A stretch of 11,012 bases of DNA from Pseudomonadota bacterium (lineage in GTDB: Bacteria; Pseudomonadota; Gammaproteobacteria; Burkholderiales; Burkholderiaceae_B): NCBI GenBank assembly GCA_023427085.1, contig JAEZBO010000120.1, positions 1 through 11,012 on the forward strand. The letters run 5' to 3'. The position numbers and the translations under genes are program-made. The notes under the pieces were generated by a model. It did not search any database. It saw only the letters and a program-made list of their open reading frames with translations, and had not been told where the DNA came from. Positions 6,190-11,012 of this stretch are shown one piece after another (within the stretch, counting starts at the first letter, position 1; every line of letters begins with the position of its first letter).

Positions 6190-6951
6190 TCAGGACGACC
6201 GGGCCGGCGCCTCGGGCCAGTAATAGGCGTCGCCGTATTCGCGCGCGCCGAACAGCGCGGTGCCGATCCGCACTTCGGTGGCGCCCTCTTCGATGGCGAT
6301 GTCGAAGTCGCCGCTCATGCCCATCGACAGCCGATCGAGCTCGACGCCGTCGATGGCCAGCTCGCGCATGCGGTCGCGCAGCTGGCGCAGCCCGGCAAAA
6401 CACGCGCGCACGGCCTGCTGGCTGGGCGAGTTGATCGCCAGCGTCATCAGGCCGCGCACCCGCAGCGTGTCCATGCGCGCCAGCTGGCGCAACAGGTCTT
6501 CGAGCGCCTCGGGCGCCAGCCCGTACTTGCTCGGCTCGGTCGAGGTCTTGACCTGCACCAGCACGTCGATCGCGCGGCCTTCCTGCTGCAGCCGGCGATC
6601 GAGCGCCTGGGCCAGCTCGAGCCGGTCGAGCGACTGCACCTCGGCCGCCAGCCGCGCGACGTCCTTGGCCTTGTTGGTCTGCAGGTGGCCGATCATGACC
6701 CACTGCACGCCGGCATCGGCCAGCGGCTCGGCCTTGTCGCGGATCTCCTGCGCCTTGTTTTCGCCGAAGCGGGTGTAGCCCAGTTGCACGGCCTCGCGGA
6801 TCGCATCGACGCCGAAGGTCTTGCTGACCGGCAGCAGCGCGACCTCGGCGGGATCGCGGCCGGCCTGGCGGCAGGCCGCGTCGATGCGCGCGCGCAATTG
6901 CGCGGCGCGGCCGGCGAAGGTGGACAGGTCAAAGGCGGCGGGGTCGGACAT
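6190..6951 (-). CDS. yggS: YggS/PLPHP family pyridoxal phosphate homeostasis protein
   Basis: Cytoplasmic PLP-binding protein of the YggS/PROSC family, a single alanine-racemase-like TIM barrel without known enzymatic activity; it buffers PLP and affects amino and keto acid pools. It has 253 residues, slightly longer than E. coli YggS because of short N- and C-terminal additions. The PLP lysine is Lys44 in LLPVSKTF. Other family landmarks are RFGENKAQE, WVMIGHLQTNKAK, KYGL, LSMGMSGDFDIAIEEGAT and the phosphate-cup RIGTALFG near the end. AGGA (plus-strand 6959-6962) lies 7 bases before the ATG. In many bacteria yggS sits beside proC or pilT; neither is inside the window, where it is flanked by a methyltransferase gene upstream and converges on the copper chaperone gene. 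The two stop codons are one base apart. Confidence 0.95.
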   Translation of the reverse strand: MSDPAAFDLSTFAGRAAQLRARIDAACRQAGRDPAEVALLPVSKTFGVDAIREAVQLGYTRFGENKAQEIRDKAEPLADAGVQWVMIGHLQTNKAKDVARLAAEVQSLDRLELAQALDRRLQQEGRAIDVLVQVKTSTEPSKYGLAPEALEDLLRQLARMDTLRVRGLMTLAINSPSQQAVRACFAGLRQLRDRMRELAIDGVELDRLSMGMSGDFDIAIEEGATEVRIGTALFGAREYGDAYYWPEAPARSS

Positions 6952-6987
6952 GCGGGGTTCCTGGCACTGGCACGGGTGCTGACGCTG

Positions 6988-7027
6988 GCGCGATGCGGCG
7001 ATGCGCAGCGATGCGATGCGATGCGGG
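6988..7027. repeat. GATGCG repeat cluster upstream of yggS
   Basis: Five copies of GATGCG begin at 6992, 7000, 7010, 7015 and 7020; the last three form a perfect 5-bp tandem (GCGAT). The block lies in the 113-base gap between the methyltransferase stop and the yggS start, 37-76 bases ahead of the yggS ATG. It would fall in the yggS promoter or leader. A change in copy number could alter promoter spacing or leader length, but three perfect units are few for slippage. Confidence 0.6.
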
Positions 7028-7044
7028 CAAAGACCCTAGTGTAT

Positions 7045-7061
7045 CGGCCGCGGCGCGGCCG
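7045..7061 (-). terminator. Possible terminator-like hairpin after the methyltransferase gene
   Basis: CGGCCGC (7045-7051) pairs exactly with GCGGCCG (7055-7061) over a 3-base loop, beginning 3 bases past the TGA stop (7065-7067) on the minus strand. The downstream minus-strand sequence ATACACTAGGGTCTTT is only mildly T-rich, so termination would be inefficient or factor-aided. The TACACT just after it could instead be a -10 box for yggS; the two readings cannot be separated by eye. Confidence 0.35.
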
Positions 7062-7064
7062 TGC

Positions 7065-8198
7065 TCAGGCCGCCGCCAGCCGCCACAAGGAGGTCAGCTC
7101 GCGCGAGCGCGCCGCATGCAGCGGATCGGCCGCATCGGCCGCCTTGCCATGGCGCGGCGCGATGTCGTGCTTGCCGGCCACGCGCAGGCCGGCCGCGGCG
7201 ATCCATTGCATCAGCGCGTCACGCGAACGCAGCCCCAGGTGCTCGGCGATGTCCGACAGGATCAGCCAGCCCTCGCCCTGCGGCGCCAGCCTGGCGGCCA
7301 GGCCGGCCAGGTAACCGCGCAGCATCGCACTGTCGGGATCGTAGACGGCGTGCTCGACCGGCGAGGTCGGCCGCGCCGGCAGCCACGGCGGATTGCAGAC
7401 GATCAGCGGCGCCTGGCCATCCGGGAACAGGTCGGCCGACTGCAGCGTGACCTGATCCCCGCAACCCAGCGCCAGCAGGTTTTCGCGCGCGCAGGCCAGC
7501 GCCCGCGCGCTGTTGTCGGTCGCAACCACGCGCGCCACGCCGCGCCGGGCCAGCAGGGCCGCCAGCACGCCGGTGCCGGTGCCGATGTCCCACGCCAGTT
7601 CGCGCGCGCCGGGCGGCAGCGGCGCCCGCGCGACCAGTTGCAGGTATTCGCCGCGCACCGGCGAGAACACGCCATAGTGCGGATGGATGCGGGCGCCCAG
7701 CTCGGCGATCTCGACGCCCTTGCGGCGCCATTCATGCGCGCCGACCAGCCCCAGCAGTTCGCGCAGCGACGCGACGCTGGGCTGGCCATCGGCCGGGCCG
7801 TAGGCCTCGCCGCAGGCCGCGCGCAGGTCGGGCGCGCGGCGCAGGCCGATGCCGTAGTCGCCCTGCAGGCCGATCAGCAGCATGCCCAGCGTGCGGGCGC
7901 GTTGTGATTGCGCCTGCCTATGGCGGTTGAACAGCTCGCGGCCGGTTTCGGTCCACGGCTTGCGCGGCCGCTTGTCGATGCGGCGCGCAATCGCCTGCAG
8001 CAGCTGGCGGGCATTCTGGTAATCGCCGCGCCACAGCAGGCCGGTGCCTTCGCTGGCATGGCGATAGGCGGTGTCGGCCGGCATCTGGTCGTCGGCCAAC
8101 ACCACGCGGCGCGGCGGCGCGGCGCCGGATTCGGAGCGCCAGCGCGCGCGTTGCGGCTGGCCGTCTTCGGTCCAGTCGATAAAAGCGGAATCGGTCAC
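7065..8198 (-). CDS. Class I SAM-dependent methyltransferase (NPPW type)
   Basis: Putative methyltransferase of 377 residues. The catalytic Rossmann domain is in the C-terminal half: motif I DIGTGTGV at 204-211, an acidic strand end VVATDNS about 20 residues on, and NPPW at 269-272. The (N/D)PP(Y/W/F) motif is found in enzymes that methylate exocyclic or amide nitrogens, such as RsmC/RlmG (rRNA guanine N2), PrmB/PrmC (glutamine) and DNA N6-adenine enzymes. The first roughly 190 residues contain GTGLLWRGDYQNARQLLQA and LRELLGLVGA; I do not recognise them as a named domain, though they might be a diverged second domain as in RsmC. The GTG start at 8198 is preceded in frame by a TGA, and no ATG or GTG start lies between them. 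No Shine-Dalgarno is visible; a strong hairpin ends 8 bases before the GTG. The substrate is unknown. Confidence 0.85.
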   Translation of the reverse strand: MTDSAFIDWTEDGQPQRARWRSESGAAPPRRVVLADDQMPADTAYRHASEGTGLLWRGDYQNARQLLQAIARRIDKRPRKPWTETGRELFNRHRQAQSQRARTLGMLLIGLQGDYGIGLRRAPDLRAACGEAYGPADGQPSVASLRELLGLVGAHEWRRKGVEIAELGARIHPHYGVFSPVRGEYLQLVARAPLPPGARELAWDIGTGTGVLAALLARRGVARVVATDNSARALACARENLLALGCGDQVTLQSADLFPDGQAPLIVCNPPWLPARPTSPVEHAVYDPDSAMLRGYLAGLAARLAPQGEGWLILSDIAEHLGLRSRDALMQWIAAAGLRVAGKHDIAPRHGKAADAADPLHAARSRELTSLWRLAAA

Positions 8199-8206
8199 GT
8201 CGGCAA

Positions 8207-8238
8207 TGCGGGCGCCCAGTCAGGGCCGGGCGCCCGCA
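8207..8238 (-). other. Strong hairpin just upstream of the methyltransferase GTG start
   Basis: TGCGGGCGCCC (8207-8217) is the exact complement of GGGCGCCCGCA (8228-8238), giving an 11-bp, almost all G:C stem with a 10-base loop. On the minus strand it lies between the SDR stop and the methyltransferase GTG (8198), leaving only 8 bases. It occupies the place where a ribosome site should be. It may be a terminator for the SDR operon (followed only by ATTG, no T-run) or a structure that limits translation of the methyltransferase. Confidence 0.6.
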
Positions 8239-8290
8239 CGATCATCAAAACGCCAAGCATAGACGACCTGGCGCCGCGCCCGCCTCGATA

Positions 8291-9037
8291 TCAATACGTC
8301 GCGCGCCCGCCCGACAGGTCGAACACCGCGCCGGTCGTGAACGAGTTCTCGTGCGAGACCAGCCAGGCCACCATCGCGGCGATCTCCTCGACCTTGACGA
8401 AGCGCCCGCGCGGGATCTTCGACAGCATGTAGTCGATGTGCTGCTGCGACATCTGGTCGAAGATGCGGGTCTTGGCGGCCGCCGGCGTGATGCAGTTGAC
8501 CGCCACGTCGGCGCCGGCGGTCTCCTTGCCCAGGCTCTTGGTCAGCGCGATGACGCCGGCCTTCGAGGCGCTGTAGGCCGAGGCGTTGGGATTGCCTTCC
8601 TTGCCGGCGATCGACGCGATGTTGACGATGCGGCCGTAGTTGCGCGCGACCATGCCGGCCACCAGCGTGCGGTTGACGTTGAAGGTGCCGGTCAGGTTGA
8701 TGTCGATGACGCGCTGCCACTCTTGCGGCGAATACTCGGCCACCGTCGCGTTGGCGCCGGCGATGCCGGCGCTGTTGACCAGCACGTCGATGTCGCCGAG
8801 CGCCTGCGCGGTGTCGCGGGCGGTCTGCTCGACCGCCGCCAGGTCGGTGATGTCGACCACGAAGCCGCGCGCCTCGCCGCCCAGCTCGCGGGCCGCCTGC
8901 GTGGCGGCATCGCCGTCGCGGTCCCACAGCGCGACGCGCGCGCCGCCTTGGGCCAGGCGCTGCGCGATGGCGTAGCCGATGCCGGTGGCACCGCCGGTGA
9001 CGACCGCGGTGCGGCCCTTGAAGTCGTATTGGTTCAT
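8291..9037 (-). CDS. Short-chain dehydrogenase/reductase, possible 2-keto-3-deoxy-L-sugar-acid 4-dehydrogenase
   Basis: Classical SDR oxidoreductase of 248 residues. The nucleotide site TGGATGIG is at 14-21; Asp39 at the end of the second strand (VALWD) favours NAD(H) over NADP(H). NSAG is at 88-91, and the catalytic set is Asn114, Ser142, Tyr155 and Lys159 (YSASK). The C-terminal TTGAVFDLSGGRATY is typical of the class. The start is supported by GAGGAG (plus-strand 9044-9049) 6 bases before the ATG. It follows the FAH-family gene by 88 bases in the same direction. This pairing, and the general look of the protein, match dehydrogenases that oxidise 2-keto-3-deoxy-L-rhamnonate or -L-fuconate at C4 before hydrolytic cleavage. 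That assignment is inference; SDR family annotation as 3-oxoacyl-ACP reductase would be generic. The reaction could also act on another hydroxy acid. Confidence 0.88.
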   Translation of the reverse strand: MNQYDFKGRTAVVTGGATGIGYAIAQRLAQGGARVALWDRDGDAATQAARELGGEARGFVVDITDLAAVEQTARDTAQALGDIDVLVNSAGIAGANATVAEYSPQEWQRVIDINLTGTFNVNRTLVAGMVARNYGRIVNIASIAGKEGNPNASAYSASKAGVIALTKSLGKETAGADVAVNCITPAAAKTRIFDQMSQQHIDYMLSKIPRGRFVKVEEIAAMVAWLVSHENSFTTGAVFDLSGGRATY

Positions 9038-9077
9038 TGTTGTCTCCTCGATCGCTGAGCGCCGCGCCCAGGGGCGA

Positions 9078-9102
9078 GCCGCCTCCGGCTGGCGGAGGCG
9101 GC
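9078..9102 (-). other. Intercistronic hairpin between the FAH-family and SDR genes
   Basis: GCCGCCTCCG (9078-9087) is the exact complement of CGGAGGCGGC (9093-9102) with a 5-base loop, a 10-bp G:C-rich stem. It lies 23 bases past the FAH-family stop on the minus strand and 40 bases before the SDR ATG. No T-run follows, so full termination is unlikely; attenuation or protection of the upstream mRNA would give different levels of the two enzymes. Confidence 0.55.
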
Positions 9103-9125
9103 CCGGTGCGGCGTGTATGGGTGGC

Positions 9126-9971
9126 TCAGGCCGCGACGACGCGCTGGCGCTGCTCGCCCAGCCCGTCGATGCCCAGCTTCATGACCTGGCCGGCCTTCAG
9201 GTAGACGGGCTCGGGTTTCTGGCCCATGCCCACGCCGGGCGGCGTGCCGGTCGAGATCACGTCGCCGGGATACAGCGTCATGAAGCGGCTCAGGTAGGCG
9301 ACGATCTCAGGGATCTTGAAGATCATCGTCGAGGTGTTGCCGTCCTGGTAGCGCTTGCCGTCGACCTCGAGCCACAGGCCGAGCCGGTGCGGGTCGGCGA
9401 TTTCGTCACGGGTCACCAGCCAGGGGCCGGTCGGGCCGAAGGTGTCGCAACCCTTGCCCTTGTCCCAGGTGCCGCCGCGCTCGATCTGGTATTCGCGCTC
9501 GGACACGTCGTTGATGACGCAATAGCCCGCCACGTAGTCCATGGCCTGGGCTTCTTCGATGTAGCTGGCCTGGCGGCCGATCACCACGCCGAGTTCGACT
9601 TCCCAGTCGGTCTTGACCGAACCGCGCGGGATCTTGACGTCGTCGTAGGCGCCGACCACGGCAGACTGCCACTTGTTGAACACCACCGGCTCCTTGGGGA
9701 CCGGCAGGCCCGACTCGGCCGCGTGATCGGCGTAGTTCAGGCCGATGCAGATGAACTTTCCGATATTGCCCACGCAGGCGCCCAGTCGCGTCGAGGCGTC
9801 GACGGCCGGCAGGCTGCTCAGGTCCAGCGACTTGAGCTTGTCGAATTGTTCGCTGCCGAGCAGGCGCCCGTCGATGTCGGCTACGACACCCGACAGGTCG
9901 CGAATGACGCCCTGAGCATCGAGGATGCCGGGCTTTTCCTGGCCGGCGGGGCCGAAACGCAGCAATTTCAT
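9126..9971 (-). CDS. Fumarylacetoacetate hydrolase family protein, likely 2,4-diketo-3-deoxy-L-sugar-acid hydrolase
   Basis: Cytoplasmic metal-dependent C-C hydrolase of the FAH fold, 281 residues. The small N-terminal domain (about residues 1-66) starts MKLLRFGPAGQEKPGILD, the style of proteins annotated as 2,4-diketo-3-deoxy-L-rhamnonate/fuconate hydrolase or, less aptly, ureidoglycolate lyase. The catalytic domain has CIGLNYADHAAE at 75-86, metal ligands Glu124 and Glu126 in DWEVELG, and Asp155 in INDVSERE. GDVISTGTPPGVGMG, near the C-terminus, is the family signature. The ATG at 9971 is chosen because AGGAG (plus-strand 9977-9981) lies 5 bases before it; the 35-residue in-frame extension upstream covers the promoter region and lacks family sequence. 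It is the first gene of a two-gene operon with the SDR and is divergent from a LysR regulator. Expected products, if the pathway reading holds, are pyruvate and L-lactate. Confidence 0.88.
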   Translation of the reverse strand: MKLLRFGPAGQEKPGILDAQGVIRDLSGVVADIDGRLLGSEQFDKLKSLDLSSLPAVDASTRLGACVGNIGKFICIGLNYADHAAESGLPVPKEPVVFNKWQSAVVGAYDDVKIPRGSVKTDWEVELGVVIGRQASYIEEAQAMDYVAGYCVINDVSEREYQIERGGTWDKGKGCDTFGPTGPWLVTRDEIADPHRLGLWLEVDGKRYQDGNTSTMIFKIPEIVAYLSRFMTLYPGDVISTGTPPGVGMGQKPEPVYLKAGQVMKLGIDGLGEQRQRVVAA

Positions 9972-10069
9972 GGAGTCTCCTGTGGCTGGATAAACTTGTT
10001 GTAGCGGGCCAGTGTAAGGATTGGCCCTGGCACTGCCTACTGACGAATGCCACACCACGGGATAACCGT
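9972..10069. promoter_or_regulatory. Divergent promoter region with a candidate LysR operator
   Basis: The 98 bases between the FAH-family ATG and the LysR ATG must carry both start signals. A perfect dyad GGGCCA (10006-10011) N10 TGGCCC (10022-10027) sits near the middle; an overlapping CAGTG/CACTG pair (10010-10014, 10031-10035) adds symmetry. LysR proteins typically bind such a dyad in a shared divergent promoter. No convincing -35/-10 pair was found for either direction, which is common for activator-dependent promoters. Confidence 0.4.
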
Positions 10070-11012
10070 ATGTCATCTCCGGATTTACCCTCGCTTCATA
10101 CCATCAGCTCGCGGCTGCGCTTTCGCCAGCTGCGCCTGCTGCTGGCCATCGACGAGACCGGCTCGCTGCACCGCGCGGCCGAATCGCTGGCCATGACGCA
10201 GCCCGGCGCCAGCAAGGCGCTGCGCGACGTCGAGCAGATCTTCGGCGCCGAGCTGTTCGTGCGCAGCCCGCAAGGCCTGCAGGCCAACGAGATCGGCCGC
10301 TGCGTGCTGCGCTACGCGCGGCTGATGGCGAGCAGCCTGGACCACATGCGCGACGAGATGACCGACATCCTGCGCGGACTCGGCGGGCGGCTGGCGGTCG
10401 GCGCCATCGCCGGCGCGCTGCCCACCGTGCTGGCCGCCGCGATCCTGCGGCTCAAGGCCCGCCAGCCCTCGGTCTCGGTCGAGCTGTACGAGGACACCAG
10501 CGCCCGCCTGCTCGAGCTGCTCGACCAGGGCGAGCTGGACCTGGCGATCTGCCGCACCTCGGTCAGCAACCAGCCCGAGCGCTTCGACTTCGAATGGCTG
10601 CACGACGAACGTGTCAGCGTGGCGGTCGGGCCGCGTCACCGGCTGGCCGGCGCGACCTCGCTGCGGCTGGAAGACCTGGCCGGTTGCCCGTGGGTGCTGT
10701 TTCCCAGCCACATGCCGCTGCGCACGCTGCTCGAGCGCGAACTGACCGACGCCAAGGTGGCGTTTCCGCGCCACGCGATCGAGACCTCGTCGACCTTCGC
10801 CAGCGTGCTGCTGCTGTCGCAGAGCGAGGAGCTGGTCACGCTGCTGTCGACCGAGACGCTGGATTTCTTCGCCGGCCACGGCATGCTGCGGCGCCTGCCG
10901 ATCACGCTGTCGGTGCGGGCCGAGTCGTGGGGCATCGTGCGCCGGCGCGGCGCGCCGCTGCTGCCGGCCGCGGCGCTGCTGCTCGACGAGATCCGCCAGG
11001 CCGCGCGCGGCC
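10070..11012 (+). CDS. LysR-type transcriptional regulator (partial, C-terminus beyond right edge)
   Basis: DNA-binding regulator of the LysR family; the frame is open from the ATG at 10070 to the window edge, 314 residues without a stop. The N-terminal winged helix-turn-helix spans about residues 17-75: RFRQLRLLLAIDETGSLHRAAE followed by MTQPGASKALRDVE, with FGAELFVRSPQGL as the wing. An effector-binding domain follows from about residue 100 (GGRLAVGAIAGALP) with the two alpha/beta lobes of the family. LysR proteins are usually about 300-320 residues, so only a few residues are missing. The N-terminal wording resembles the GbpR/PcaQ-like branch, which often controls sugar or aromatic catabolism; this is an impression. 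The ribosome site is weak (GGGA, 7 bases before the ATG). Its divergence from the FAH/SDR operon suggests it is that operon's regulator, with a sugar-acid intermediate as a possible inducer. Confidence 0.92.
   Translation, partial: MSSPDLPSLHTISSRLRFRQLRLLLAIDETGSLHRAAESLAMTQPGASKALRDVEQIFGAELFVRSPQGLQANEIGRCVLRYARLMASSLDHMRDEMTDILRGLGGRLAVGAIAGALPTVLAAAILRLKARQPSVSVELYEDTSARLLELLDQGELDLAICRTSVSNQPERFDFEWLHDERVSVAVGPRHRLAGATSLRLEDLAGCPWVLFPSHMPLRTLLERELTDAKVAFPRHAIETSSTFASVLLLSQSEELVTLLSTETLDFFAGHGMLRRLPITLSVRAESWGIVRRRGAPLLPAAALLLDEIRQAARG

Noticed and set aside
6993..7907. A 304-codon plus-strand frame opposite the methyltransferase
   Set aside because: Arg/Gln/Ala-rich shadow with no domain; the minus strand has DIGTGTG and NPPW.
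8979..10004. A 341-codon plus-strand frame opposite the FAH-family gene
   Set aside because: Antisense shadow; low-complexity His/Asp/Val-rich composition, while the minus strand shows the FAH metal ligands.
9972..10076. A 35-residue N-terminal extension of the FAH-family protein
   Set aside because: It overlaps the divergent promoter and the LysR start, lacks a ribosome site, and the family sequence begins at MKLLRF, which has AGGAG 5 bases upstream.
10085..10879. A 264-codon minus-strand frame opposite the LysR gene
   Set aside because: Gln/Arg/Ala-rich shadow; the plus strand encodes a complete helix-turn-helix and effector domain.
1..11012. Mobile element, prophage, toxin-antitoxin, CRISPR or RNA gene
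   Set aside because: No transposase, integrase, terminal repeats, regularly spaced repeats or tRNA-like cloverleaf was seen. All substantial stretches are accounted for by ordinary metabolic, transport and regulatory genes.

Overview
The window is a GC-rich chromosomal segment with strong GC bias at third codon positions and clear Shine-Dalgarno sites. Gene content and codon style suggest a betaproteobacterium of the order Burkholderiales, most likely the Bordetella/Achromobacter group (Alcaligenaceae). That assignment is inferred from memory of gene families, not from a search. I see no tRNA, rRNA, insertion sequence, prophage gene or CRISPR array.

Left region (1-4745, all on the minus strand): a four-gene operon read right to left. 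It encodes a COG1022-type acyl-CoA ligase, a LivG-type ABC ATPase that overlaps it by ATGA, a LivH-type permease, and a LivM-type permease that runs off the left edge. The set looks like a branched-chain-amino-acid-family (HAAT) importer built together with a CoA ligase. The likely job is import of a carboxylic acid (fatty, aromatic or similar) followed by CoA activation, rather than amino acid uptake. A Crp/Fnr-family regulator (4926-5600, plus strand) is divergent from it across about 180 bp.

Middle region (5694-8198): a periplasmic PCu(A)C copper chaperone with a complete HX10MX21HXM site and a His-rich tail (plus strand). It converges, with one base between the stop codons, on yggS/plpHP, a PLP-homeostasis protein (minus strand). 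Upstream of yggS is a class I SAM-dependent methyltransferase with an NPPW motif (minus strand, GTG start).

Right region (8291-11012): an SDR dehydrogenase and a fumarylacetoacetate-hydrolase-family protein (both minus strand) lie divergent from a LysR-type regulator (plus strand, cut by the right edge). The SDR/FAH pair resembles the last two steps of the non-phosphorylating L-rhamnose/L-fucose acid pathway, yielding pyruvate and lactate. The LysR protein is the obvious candidate regulator.

Nothing here is a clearly new defence or mobile system. The most interesting points are the ligase/ABC coupling, several strong intercistronic hairpins (including one abutting the methyltransferase GTG start), a GATGCG repeat cluster upstream of yggS, and the unproven substrate of the SDR/FAH pair.
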